DNA of 64,000 nucleotides from Darksidea phi (taxonomy: Eukaryota; Ascomycota; Dothideomycetes; Pleosporales; Lentitheciaceae). Shown piece after piece: positions 11,218 through 22,336 of the stretch; within the stretch, counting starts at the first letter, position 1; each line of letters opens with the position of its first letter. The position numbers and the translations under genes are program-made. Location of the stretch: contig JASJFT010000112.1 in NCBI GenBank assembly GCA_030770425.1, forward strand, positions 84,500 to 148,499, in the 5' to 3' direction. The notes beneath the pieces are model-generated. The model did not search any database. It was not told the DNA's origin and saw only the letters and a list, made by a program, of their open reading frames with translations.

Positions 11218-12084
11218 ACGTTTGAGTTCAAGATGATGCTGTGGGTGGTTATGAAAAGAACGCGATGGTAAGGAGGACTTGGGATGCTCAGGAGAAAATA
11301 TAGCAACGAATAGCATCGTTATGCGCAGGTCGATGACTTAGTGTTGCGAAGTGTCCATCTCGGAAGTCTACCTCTCAAGTTCTCTTAAGTACCAGTGCGG
11401 TATTTGAACACTTTGGAGATGGGACTTTCGGAGCTCCCACAGTTCTCTGCAGACAGGAACTACACGATGACAAGGCTAGCGTGCTGATCCAACGATAAGC
11501 TTCTGCCGTTGCTTTCTGCTGGATAAGTCCGTATTCGTAGCTTGCATTTCATTCAATTGGGCTGTGTGGTCGGCATTTGTGACAGCCTGCTGTCGGGTCC
11601 TCTTAGAAAGAGATTCTCGACCTCAAGGGGGTCAGCTTGGGTATTGAGGCCACTTTCTAGGCGACGAGTGTGGCTCTGTTTTGAAAGACTTGCGGAGCTT
11701 AAATTGTTCAGGCTTCTCCAAAGGCAGTTGGCGGACGGCAGGGCCGACCTCGCGTCTTAGATGGCTCTTGGTCTGTCTCATACGTCCTCCATACAACCTA
11801 CACAGATGATATTAGAGGGCTGCGTGAACACTGTGAGACGACGTGTTTTGTAGTGATTATAATAATACGTGTGTAGAACCGACATGTATAAGAGCGAAGG
11901 GACATTCATATGTGTTGGGAAGTTGAACGTCACAAATGACCAAGTTGTTTGATAAAGTTTGCTTTCTGTCATACAATCCCAAGTCATTAAAGCCGTACCA
12001 TAGGCCGCGGCCGTAGAACAAGACACAATTTCATGAACCATTACTAGGCTTTCTAACTCTTCGTTCCCTAAAATACACATTCGC
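11218..12084. other. Intergenic region, no gene seen
   Basis: Contains the 3' flank of the Rds1-like gene (read leftwards) and A/T-rich sequence around 11840-12060. Short frames on both strands lack protein-like content. Confidence 0.45.
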
Positions 12085-13674
12085 TTAACCGGCCTGGTAG
12101 AGACCGAGAGCGACGACGTGCGGGTTGATCAATGACAGATTGAACGGCGTGAGGAAGATATCCGCATCGGTAAGCGCAACGAACATTGTATCATTAGCCG
12201 CTGGGTCACCTTGGAAAACTTCTGTGGCAGGCTGGTACGTGTAACCCTCATTCTCGCCCGTGATAGTAAGCGGAGTGTACGTGAGGTTGAGCTGCGAAAC
12301 CCAGGCAACGAAGGTAGGCTGGCCAGCAGAGGTAGCGGTAATGTAAGAGTTGTTCGGGCCAACGGGTAGGCCAGGCACCTCCCAGGTCATGTTGATGAGC
12401 TTACCAGGGAAGGAAAGCGGCTCAGAGCGGTTGCGGGCGATGCCGGGCGCGCATGAGTAACCCGGGTGCTCAGTTGCGTTGACACGGACGCAGGACTCAT
12501 CCTCGGGAAGGGTAGAGTTCGATGGGTCGGAGACCCGGTTACTAACTACCTCGTTGGGCTTGGTATCATTGGCAGAGATACGGTTGGGATTTGGCTGGTT
12601 AACAAAGCGGAGAGCAGGGAAATTCTGCCACGCCAAACGTGTGGTGTTCTCCGGGCATTCGCTGATGTAAGGTGCAAGGTATGTCCACGCCCAGGATTGC
12701 GGAATACCAGTCTCAAACCAGACAGGCATGGGATGGAGGCCAAGCATCTGGCGGAAAGATATCTGCTGGCGAGATTCGACAGAGATGGACTGCGACAGCA
12801 GTTGAGCGACTTCGCGGCTGTCGAGGTGGTTGATGAAGCCCCAGACACCAGACTCCCCAAAGCGGGTGAGCTTTTGATTGAAGTCGATGAATTCGCGAAC
12901 AGTGGTGAAGGGGTAGTTGTATGTACACTGCGGCGGTGCGGCCTCTCCAAGCATGTTGCTCAACAGCGTGGCGTGTCCGGTCTCTTGAATGGCCATGAAC
13001 GCGATGTAGGCGCGGTCCTCGGCGGTGAGGCCCTCAGCGGCGAAATCCTCATCTGAGAAGACGGCAAGACCGTTGTTGAAGAGATCAAGCTCGATCCACT
13101 CCTGGTACAAGCCGAGTGCGATCGACTCAAAGTCAAAGTCACTGTTCACCATGTAGCGAGGCTCAGTTCCATTGGTACCGAGACCACCTGGTTGAGTTAG
13201 TATTGGTTTATCGTAGTGCAGGAATGTGCCATACCATTAGGTGTATAGGGCACTGGAGCAGGGTTTAGGAGTGTGCCGTCCGGATTGTAATAAGTTGCGG
13301 TCGGATTTGGTGGTAGAGGAGCAATTGTCTTCGCAAGCGTCGTGTTCGCCATCACAGCTCCCGTAGTGGTGGGAGTCCCCGAGTAGGGCCCGTGGCTGGT
13401 TGCGCCAGTGACATCTGAACTTCTTCGCGGTGGTGCTGATGTGGCGGCGGTGGTTGCAATGGCCTAGACAAGGGTCAGCACGTCCATCTCGTACACTTTT
13501 AAAAATACGTACGGGAACCTGGGAACCAGGACCAAATTCCGTCGCAGGCTCACCCGTGGGCTCGCTCGCAGAGAGCGGGAAATCTGCGTCTGTGTAGCCG
13601 GGTACCTGCGGTGCCGGAGCAGCCAAAGCGAGCGCTGAAAGCAGCATCGAAGTGTAGATAGTTCTTGTCAACAT
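12085..13674 (-). CDS. Rds1-type ferritin-like secreted protein
   Basis: Three exons on the minus strand: 13674..13513, 13463..13235 and 13187..12085. Introns are 49 nt (GTACGT...CTAG, GCTGAC branch) and 47 nt (GTATGG...CCAG, ACTAAC branch). 497 residues. A signal peptide (MLTRTIYTSMLLSALALA, cut before APAPQ) precedes a Thr/Ser/Pro-rich linker, then a ferritin-like helical domain from about residue 140 (FDFESIALGLYQEWIELDLF; an E-x2-H pair in QETGHATLL). Several N-x-S/T sites (NNSY, NLTY, NDTM, NLSL) fit a secreted glycoprotein. It resembles S. pombe Rds1 and its filamentous-fungal relatives, which respond to nutrient and stress conditions; the biochemical role is not established. A TATA box lies 63 bp upstream. 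Confidence 0.88.
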
Positions 13675-13736
13675 GTTGGCGAATTATCGAGCACTGGAAA
13701 TGCCGTACAGAAGGGACCATCGGGCGGCTTCGGCTG

Positions 13737-13743
13737 TTATATA
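13737..13743 (-). promoter_or_regulatory. TATA box of the Rds1-like gene
   Basis: TATATAA on the minus strand, 63 bp upstream of the start codon at 13674. The spacing suits a TATA element with a short 5' UTR. Confidence 0.5.
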
Positions 13744-14593
13744 CGACTCCCGGCCAAGCACGCTTGACCGCATCTCAAGCATACGCGCCGATGACAGCTT
13801 CAAAATTTGGTACCAAGAGTCTATCACAATGATTTCATGACATACTCGAGTCGGAAGGGTGGGGGGGCCGGGATCGGGAACGGGATGTGGACCTGCATCT
13901 GGGAGGCTGCAATGGGAATAGCCTCCAGCTTTTGACTCGGCTGCAGACAACGGGCGAATGAAGGATCGATAACCGCCGCACTAAGGTTGTGACATGCTGG
14001 ACAGTGTTCTGCGGGGACGCGTGGTGGTTAGGATGTATGCCCGGGTCGTGATGTAGAGATGACATAGTTGATGGGGGGGTTTAAGCCGCTAGCCTACGCG
14101 GGAGGGAGTGGCATCGGCAATTTCGAATTCGCCATGTTGTGCTGAAAAAGCCCATGTTCTCGCCTGTGTAACGGCCCCGCGGAGTGCATCGTCATCGATT
14201 TGGATTCTCACATCGTGCCCGAACCCCCTGCCTGTTTTCCGCAAGTAGACAAATCTCCGTTGCCGGTGCCGTCTGACTGGAGAAAGGTTTGTGATCGTGG
14301 ATGGATCCTTGATATTGAACCTGCAGGACGGGATGAATGCTGTAGCATGATGGGGTTGAACGGGACTACCGAGCTTACCTAAGCGTCGATGACGAAATGG
14401 GTTGCGCAAATTCACTACGACACGACGCCGACGATGCACTCGAGTTCAACGATTGGAAAAGAAAAAACATTGGGAATGAGACGCGCGGGTAGAAGCGGCC
14501 TTGTGTCGTTGGCAGATTTTAATGTAGATTTGATTCAACATCGTTCGACCCGGATGCAGTTGACTTCAATGGAGCGGGCGAATGAGTGGCCGC
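13744..14593. other. Intergenic region, no gene seen
   Basis: Promoter of the Rds1-like gene followed by the 3' flank of TRM1, both on the minus strand. It includes a G-run around 13860. The small plus-strand frames between 14200 and 14700 run partly antisense to TRM1 and have no family features. Confidence 0.45.
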
Positions 14594-16757
14594 CTACTTT
14601 GCGCGGGCCATTGGACCCCAGTTCTCCCTCGGCGCAAGCTGATAGCGCACGAGCTTGCCCCTGTCGTGATCCTTACCAAGCTGTTCATCAAATTTGACTT
14701 CGAAATCAACGCCCAAGTACGACGGGCGATCACCCCAAGCCGGTCTGTCCCTGTTGGATGCCCCGTCTATCCCGCTCTCACCGTCCCCTGTTGCGCTTTT
14801 AGTCGCATTTTCCACGTTCAACATCCGGTCCGGGACTTGCCCTGGTAACACCGGCGAAGTTGGCACAATGTCCTCGGAGGCTGCAGGCTCCTTGTCCGCT
14901 GCCTTGCGTTGATGAGCGGTTCCCTTAGAAACGATGGCTTGCCCGGGGCTTTCCATTTTCAGCGCGTTTTTGAGTGGAGCTCTTTGGCGGACCCACTCAA
15001 GCATGATATGCCAGATGTCTCTCCACGAAGCATCCGTCTTGATGGAACCCGGCTTGCAGTGGCTCATCGTCACTCTGAAGCCCGCATGGCGCAAGGCACC
15101 GCGTAGTGCTGCGACGGGAGGCGCCGAGCAGTGAATGATTTTTGAGATCGAGCTCGGGATGAAAAAGAATGGGTGGCAGTCAATTTCTGCCGGGTCCACC
15201 TTGGGTATTAGAGGATCGAGCTGCTCCTTTGCATTGTCCTTCTTCTTTTCTTTCGCGCCAAACGTGATTTCTTCCATTGCAGTATGGAGCATGCCTTCAA
15301 TGCGATCCATGGTTGGATACGTTTCGCGATCGACTTCCTTCAGCTGCGCGAGTATACGCTTGATGAAGTCGATGTTATGCAAGGGCCCGCCATACATGGG
15401 GCCGGAGAGCTATTTACGTGTTAGGGGCGAGAAAGACCTAAAGGAGGAAACAACTTACGTGAGTCTTAAGGCCGCAATGCTCGCAGTGCTCATTCGCTGA
15501 GGGGCCTTGTGCAAAAGAGTGCTTATAGAAAGGCTCGCCTTTCCGGTTCTGCTGAACCTTGTTGCGAGCGAGGAACTGTGTGGTCCACGCACCACAACCG
15601 CTATCGCAATGATACACGAGCATAGTCTTACCAGCAAGAAGCTTGACATCGTTCGGACACTTCCTCACCCGCACGAAGACTCGGATGTAATAGTCAATGG
15701 AGAGGGAGAGTAGAGGCTCGATGGCCATACCATACCTTCCCGCCGATGAAGCAATGGCATGGAGGATCAATCGAAGGCCCCCTTCATGGCAAGGCTCACC
15801 TTTAAAAGGCAGTCCACCATACTGCGAGTACGTCTTTTCCAGATAGCCATGTGAGGCAAAAATAGCAGAGTCGGTACAAGTCACACAGAGCAGACCGTCA
15901 TCATTGATGGCTTGTATAGCAGAGTCAATGAATGGTGCAGCTGTGCCGTAGGGATCAAGATCAATCACGTCGAACCCATTCTTGTCTACGAAGCTGTACA
16001 TGTACGCAATCGCATTGCCGGTGTTCGCGTGTATCTTATCCTGCTGCTTGTTATGCTTGACATTCAGAGCAATGGACGCCGTCGCCTTTTCGGACATGTC
16101 ATTGGCTGTGATACAGGTCGCAAAGGGAATCTCTTGCGCATATCGTAGCGCTCGGAGACCGGTGGCGGAGAGCGCGTCCAGAATAGAAAACTGAGGCTTC
16201 CAAGCCGGGCGGTTTTGTGGCGGCAAGTCAGGCGATAAAGCGTGTGGCAGTGAAGCCGATTCTTCTTCTACGCCTGGGACGGGCATATCAGCTCCAACTG
16301 GTACGCTCTTGCTCTTTTTCGCAGGAGGTTCTCCAGATCCAACTACAGCAGATTCATCATCGTCAAGCTTTCGCTTCCGAGAGAGAGAGGTACCCTCTTG
16401 CGGCACAGCATGCTGTTCCTCATTCGGAACGCCATCCTTAGCGCTTTTCTTTTTCCGCCCGGCCCTCTTCTGCGCCTGCTCATGCTTTGCTTGTTTGCGC
16501 GCTATTGCATCTTCGCCAAACGTCTTAATCGCAAGCACGCTCAGGTCACGGTTGAACTGCTGGATCGGGTTGTAAAAGACCTGCTGCTTTTGCGTGTCTT
16601 CTTTGGACATCCTTGGGTCCATTGAGGTGGGTATGTCGTGCGGCACGAGGATGTGTGCAAGCCCCTCCTTGATGGTGGTGTATTCCTTGCCCTCATGACT
16701 GATGCTCTGCCCAGCCTGAGGGGAGGCGTCTATGTCCTTCCCTGTTACTGCTGCCAT
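14594..16757 (-). CDS. TRM1: tRNA (guanine26-N2)-dimethyltransferase Trm1
   Basis: Two exons from the first ATG: 16757..15459 and 15409..14594; the 49 nt intron (GTAAGT...ATAG, CCTAAC branch) keeps phase and joins CGLKTH to LSGPMYGG. 704 residues. It makes N2,N2-dimethylguanosine at position 26 of tRNAs in nucleus and mitochondria. Visible: S-adenosylmethionine-binding block ILDALSATGLRALRYAQE, the DVIDLDPYGTAAPFIDSA motif, and a CEHCGLKTH zinc-type motif. Lys/Arg-rich inserts before the catalytic domain look like nuclear localisation signals. Longer than yeast Trm1 because of disordered N- and C-terminal inserts. The frame stays open upstream to a TGA at 16922-16920, with presequence-like content but no ATG (separate entry). 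Confidence 0.93.
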
Positions 16758-16913
16758 CCTTGCGGTTGTAGTAGATATTGAGGTTGAGGGCGAGGTCGTG
16801 TGTATTACGCGGCGGAGGGAGCTATCGATAGACCATGGTCTATGGAAGAGAGTTTGGCGGGCTGGTGGCGCACATAGAAGGTAAAACACAGATCGCGAGG
16901 CGGCCAGCTTCAA
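16758..16913 (-). other. AUG-less in-frame N-terminal extension of TRM1, presequence-like
   Basis: The 52 codons upstream of the TRM1 ATG are open and in frame, bounded by TGA at 16922-16920, and contain no ATG. They encode a stretch rich in Arg, Ser and Thr with one acidic residue (for example FHRPWSIDSSLRRVIHTT), typical of a mitochondrial targeting sequence. Candidate near-cognate starts are TTG at 16913 and CTG at 16907; the CTG has A at -3 and G at +4. Yeast Trm1 is dual-localised by two in-frame AUGs; here a non-AUG start could do the same. An upstream exon carrying an ATG is the alternative. Confidence 0.5.
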
Positions 16914-17386
16914 GTGACGTCAGGTTTGGTGGATATCGGGTTGATGGGGGCGGCAGCGTTGAGATGGGAGACGGTGACTGAGGGCTACCGGTCAATATCT
17001 GCGAAACTCTCCCAAATCTTTTTAAGCTCGGATTTAAGCTTAAATTTAGCGTCTTGGCGGAGAACCGCGCGACAAGCCGGTACCAGTCTCCTGAATATTG
17101 AAAAAATGGCTCAATGGCGGATACGACATTCCCGGTACGGTTCAAAACCGCTCGATGTAATTGACGGCTTTCAATCGATGGTCTTCCCCGAGAGGGCACC
17201 ATCTACTCCACCTCGTATTCTGATCCTTCAAGCGGCAAGGTGAGATGGCTGCCTGGAGTAGCGCCCGAAACAGCAAACGCGCCATACGAACGCGGCCCCT
17301 TGAGCGCGCATAAAGATTAGTTCCTCCCTCACATTCTGCCTCCACCCGGTTCTAGCATATTCACTCTCCTTGATTCATTGTACATC
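16914..17386. other. Divergent promoter region, no gene seen
   Basis: Shared upstream region of TRM1 (-) and the conserved membrane protein gene (+). An antisense frame (about 16840-17202) overlaps the TRM1 leader in a different frame and shows no family signature. Confidence 0.45.
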
Positions 17387-18691
17387 ATGGGAAGAAGCAA
17401 TCCCGCCCCAGCTCTAGCCCCGGAGTACCGCGACGACCCCGATGCCGTGTCACTCCACACGACTCCGGACGACTACGCGTACGATGACGCGCCCGAAACC
17501 ACCGGCCTTCCTCCTTCATATGCCGACAGTCAAGGCGAGGGTTCGAGCGCCAATGTTGCCCCCGCTCCAATCCGACACCTGCCTCCCCCATCCGGCCGTA
17601 TGAACCATGACAACTGCGTACTTAGCGGGGGCAAGCCGCAGGTGTGCGAGACTCAGACGCTGATGGATGCGCGCTACGATACGGATGCCGTCTATCTTGA
17701 AGATGGCATTCGCTCGTTTGCCAAAGACGCGCCGTATCCGCTTGTGTACATAATGGTAAGCACCTCTAGGTATGACTAATTAGGAGACACTTGCTGATGG
17801 TACCTCCACCATTAGGGATCGCACACGGAGACTGTCAGGCGTGGCGATAAGAAAGAGAAGAAGACTATCACCGACTTCCGGATTGTTATGAACCTGCAGA
17901 GTTATCTGAGGCGCAACTTTGATCCCAACGATATTTCACACATGAATCTTGTCACAGTTGAGAACGGGGAGAAGACGCATCGCGGGACGCTGTGGAAGCA
18001 GCGCGCACCTGGTTTCAAGCAGGATATCGAAATTGGCTCGCCGCGGCCCGAATTGAAGGAATGGTGCCACCGGTACTGTGCATCGCCCAGGCTGCTCCGA
18101 ATCTTCCGACTTAGCCGCGTCGTGACAGGTTTAGACCACGAATTCTTGAAGAACCGCATCGAGGGCCTCATCCGCAGTACCAACTACCGCGGCCAGATCA
18201 GTATCACCTTCCCTGTGGAGGATAAGAACGTCGACATCTACACAACCAACTTTGTCAACAAGTGGCGTCTCAAGACGTGGGTGCGCTGGATCTTCTACCT
18301 GACATTTCTCTGGATCTTTACCTGGCCCTATCTCTACTTCGCTACGAAGCGGTACGCCGTTGTTCGCGCCGAGTGGCCCTTCTCCATACCCGATGCGTAC
18401 GGCAACAAACGGTACACTACTGTGAGCGAAGAGCAATGGTTCGAGAGGTGGCACGTTGGCATTCGTCGCCTCATCTTAGATCGTTTCGAAGGAGAAGCCA
18501 ACGAAGAGATGCTATCTGGTGTGATTGCGCGACCGGAAGACCCGCCCATGCCGGGAACCATTCGTACCGGACATGAAGGCGTAGACAACGCGGTCGGTTT
18601 GCTCACGCAGGGCTTCCAGGTAGCTCGTGCCATCTCCCGTGGTGGCAACATTGGAGGCAGTGTCCAGACCGGCTGGGGGTACGACACTTGA
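17387..18691 (+). CDS. Conserved fungal membrane protein of unknown function
   Basis: Two exons: 17387..17755 and 17816..18691; the 60 nt intron (GTAAGC...TTAG, GCTGAT branch) lies in phase 0. 414 residues. The N-terminal 75 residues are disordered and rich in Pro, Asp and Tyr, with a PPSY motif (a possible WW-domain or arrestin-type ligase ligand). A charged soluble domain follows, then one strong hydrophobic segment at about residues 260-285 (WIFYLTFLWIFTWPYLYFA), then a soluble domain and a Gly-rich C-terminus. The family is familiar from many ascomycete genomes, but I know no assigned function. Start chosen at the first ATG; three codons upstream are open. Confidence 0.8.
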
Positions 18692-19693
18692 ATGCCGATC
18701 GCAAAGTACTTCTAAACCCTGTCTTTCCTCCCATGCATTTCATCTCCGGATCCAGTTTTGAGAAGTCTCAATCCCCAGCGGCATGCAATGGCATCGATGC
18801 GATCAGTGCCCTCCTCTTTCGATATTTTCTAAGTTTCCAATTCGCGGTATAGTTCCGTACTCAGGTCGGTGTTACAGAGTGTGGCACCATGCCTTCTTTG
18901 TATCTGAAGGCAATAAATCAATGCTCGATTATTGATCCTGTCCATGGAACCAATACAACATGCACAAGAGCCCATGTCAGTCAGCATTGGATCCCAGATG
19001 AAACTCGTACATGACGCTGGTCTCGCCCTGGAAGAGCTTAGCGCTGTCCTAAAAATACCGCGCCCCACAACCCAACGACTTACGAGGGCGCAGCATCTCC
19101 CCTCAAGCATCGCGAGAGTAGGATGCTAGTGTTACTTTACTAGCCGACAGCAAGTCGCAAAGACACTCGGCTGAAGCTAAACTAGTATAGGTCAGAAATA
19201 AATTTTGATCTCACAGGCGACTCCGCAACGCTTGCACTACGCCTGAAGACCCATAGCTGTTTCGCAGGTTGCTGCATTTCAGGACCATTCGCTTGATCTC
19301 ACCGCCTCGTTTAGTTACCTCAACGTAGACAATCGCCCACTACGTAACAACATTGGAACAACCGCTCCCGCGGTTGCTACAATCAAACGAGTCTTTGCCG
19401 AGGGTATTTGTTAGCGACTCTTTCGGATATAGAACATCGCTTACAATGAGCTTTGGTCTGACGCGTGATGACCCTCGTATCGCCGATGGGGCTAACTAGC
19501 ACACTCGGTATAGAGTATCGACCTGTCGCATCACTCACGCTACAATGGGAAGGTAGATTGACCGTACAGGCTTTCTGATGGCTTCAGGCCTGTTAGTCAG
19601 AAAACATTCCTTCCTGAGCTGGCAAAGTACGTCACGACAAGAACCAATATCTGAGCCACTCTGGCCACTGGTCCAACATCTCTGTGTCTCTAG
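18692..19693. other. Intergenic region, no gene seen
   Basis: 3' flank of the membrane protein gene and the promoter of the small secreted protein. Short frames (for example antisense about 18829-19110) have no ATG-led protein-like content. Confidence 0.45.
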
Positions 19694-19701
19694 TATAAAT
19701 A
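19694..19701 (+). promoter_or_regulatory. TATA box of the small secreted protein gene
   Basis: TATAAATA, 111 bp upstream of the start codon at 19805. A C-rich stretch follows, as is common just upstream of fungal transcription starts. Confidence 0.55.
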
Positions 19702-19804
19702 TCAAACCCACCGCCCTCCCATTGACACCACCATCCAACAAACCTCTCAGCACTATTCATCGATCCATCTCACCTGTTTCAACAATTCAGTCGCTTCCAC
19801 CACA

Positions 19805-20271
19805 ATGCAGCCCTCCATTACCACCACTCTTATCGCCTTCTTCGGCCTCGCAACCGCCCTTCCTCTCGAAGCCCGCGCTCCAGGAGATGTTACCTTCTGC
19901 ACCGGCGAAAACTACACCGGCGATTGCGTCACCCTCTCCGTCCCATTCAACGAATGTCAAAAGGTCCCTGCCGCTTTGGTAGGCAACGTGGGCAGCTTCA
20001 AGGTTGATGACGGCGCGTTTTGCAGGATTACCTAGTGAGTTACCCAAGCTCTTGTTGATCCACGAGAGGTTCGGAGTTGGAGAGGATGTATTAGTGCTAA
20101 CTCAAGTGAAGTACTGCTGACACGTGCACACCGCATGGTGATGCTTTCATCTGGCCTGACACGGATGCTCCTACGCTGCATCATTTTGAGGATATTGACG
20201 GCAATGTTATTGATGTTGGAGCTACCTTGACGAGCTTCCTTTGCCAAGAATGCACTGCGTGCAGCTCTTAA
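19805..20271 (+). CDS. Small cysteine-rich secreted protein, possible crystallin-like fold
   Basis: Two exons: 19805..20034 and 20112..20271. The 77 nt intron (GTGAGT...GAAG, GCTAAC branch) splits a Tyr codon and avoids an in-frame TAG at the donor. 129 residues: signal peptide (MQPSITTTLIAFFGLATA), a short LPLEARAP pro-like segment, then a mature part with eight cysteines. The first half (FCTGENYTGDCVTLSVP and following) resembles the repeat pattern of fungal beta/gamma-crystallin-like secreted proteins; that is a weak, by-eye match. The second half ends in a Cys cluster (FLCQECTACSS). Eight Cys suggests four disulphides. Function unknown; an effector or antimicrobial role would be speculation. 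Confidence 0.75.
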
Positions 20272-22336
20272 GCTGGAAGGCTCTAGGGGATGCCAAGTGA
20301 GGGGAGTATGAATGGTCGGGAATGTGGTGGGATCACTCCTTTGACATTCTGTAATGATGAGCGTCGCTCTTTTATGCCAATAATATTCTGAACAACTTGA
20401 TAATGAGCACGAACGCTCTCGAATTCTCAACAATGCCTTTCTACCGTGAACGAGACCAAAGTCCCCTTTAGCAAGATTATGTCTAGTTCGGGGATGTATT
20501 ATACAGCCACGGCGTTTCATCCCTTCACTCTTCACTTCTTGTTATGGGATTCCTTCTTTTAGAAGTAGTCCCTACTTCGCTTCATGGAAGTTTGACATCT
20601 CGACAGGCTACAATGTAGATACGACAAATGATCATGGTCCGAATGATGTGTGGCAGAAGCATCCGTATCGCCGCAAGCGTAGTGAGATTCGTCCGGCTTC
20701 TGCAATCGATCACGCGGGCTTGTCATTCTGTGGATTGCTTTTCCTAACAGCCTTCGAAGTGCAATAATTCCTAGCGGCCGCTCTGTCGAAGGTGGAAAAC
20801 GGGTATTTGATTTGATTTGGATTTGCATAGTGGGAGTCTCTTTATAAGGTCCGCACGAAACACAGTAGGAGTTTGTACAGAGTAGAGGTGCTATACCCAC
20901 ACCTTATACACGATAATTGAGCCGTATAGCTGTACACAATACTGTCGATCGTGAGGGATGTTCATGACTGACGAGGTGATGTTTCGAACATGACAGGCGG
21001 TTGAGAGCCCCAACAGTGGTAGCGAGGAAGCGCAACGCATGTGTATAAATCAGTTTTCGGAGCTGTAGAGCCGTACACAGTAGGATGCTCACGACCGTTA
21101 TAGCCTTCTATATACTCCTATAAGATATCTTCTTATTCCAATCAATATATATAAAAGTAGTGTTTGAATAAGCCAAGAGCCTGGTAAAGTCGGGTAAAGT
21201 CTGGTAAAGTCGTGTAAAAGGCGAAATTTCACTGCAATCTTTAGCGCGGACGAGGGGTTCCACCGCGCCAAGCTCGTCGAACGTGCTTCCGCGCTACTAT
21301 AGGTTAAGCAGACTCAGCCTTCCACTTCCCCTTTCGCTGGTATCGCCCGCGCATTTGCTGCGCCCGGACCTGTCTGCAAGGTTACTGATGAGGGTGACGA
21401 AGAGAGAGCGCACAACGATAAAAACAGATGTACTGAAGATATGATGGCTCTGTTAAAGAACTGTATCAGAAGCCACGACGAGTGTGTATATATAACAGAG
21501 TGAAACTGCAAGCTACGCAAAATCAAGTTTAGACTACTAATAAACGTAAATCGATTAGATCTCGATACCGCAGAACTTTGATAGCCGCCCAGCTGCGGTA
21601 TGCGGGCCGCAACGGTATTCAAGCTGTAGCACAGCATTACCGCGCAACTCACTCCAGCTCATCGCGCTCTGCAGAAGCGATAACCACGAGTTACTTGGGG
21701 AATAGATGGGTAAATCTTTCAAATACGTGCAGAGGGTTGAGCCTACGTGATTCTGTCTCGATGTATGGTGTGACTCTTTGACACTCGACACTTTTAAAGG
21801 TACGACGTCTAAACTCATGCAACTCATTTTTATATGTTTGAAAGGTTTCTCTTTATCAATTACGCACTATTCTGACTTCGCGCTTTTGTTTACAAAACGT
21901 GTTAGTAGAACCTACTTCTATCATAACCTTTCATATACCTCCATAGGAAACTGCCTAGTCCATAAAATTAATCATCCTAGAGAATCAGACGTCGGCCCTA
22001 ACTTTTTAAGGGTATTGGATTCGGGATGTCGAATGCGCAGCTACTTTTCTGCGTTTTCGGGACCGTCTGCATTGTTAAGGCAGCTTCTCGTTCCACCTAA
22101 GCTTTCATGGTCCTGATCAATGGCTCAAGGCCATATACCGCGTCTTTTAAGCGCGGTAGGTAACATTTGGGACAAGGACATGCTCTAAACTGATAGTATG
22201 CTTTTTCCTTTGATGCTTGAAAATGTTTTACCATGACCGAACTATCACATTACAGCGAAAATTGCAAAGTGCAACCTCACCCGACCAAAGGAACCATATT
22301 CGCCGTCCATGAGAAAACCGCTGCCAGAGCTCGCAC
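20272..22336. other. Gene-poor 2 kb region with repeat traces
   Basis: No convincing gene. It includes a 10-bp tandem repeat (separate entry), A/T-rich sequence at about 21115-21170 and 21480-21560, and two similar stretches near 20920-20945 and 21059-21083 (GCCGTATAGCTGTACAC versus GCTGTAGAGCCGTACAC) that look like decayed direct repeats. A CCGCG...CGCGG hairpin lies near 22136-22160. The mix suggests old transposon debris, but I find no transposase. Confidence 0.4.
21181..21220. repeat. Four-copy 10-bp tandem repeat
   Basis: Four consecutive decamers: CTGGTAAAGT, CGGGTAAAGT, CTGGTAAAGT, CGTGTAAAAG. The core GGTAAAGT is exact in three copies. It lies in the gene-poor stretch between the secreted protein and eIF3c. 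Confidence 0.8.

Noticed and set aside
12466..13056. 196-residue plus-strand open frame
   Set aside because: Entirely antisense to the well-supported Rds1-like exon; no ATG-led family features.
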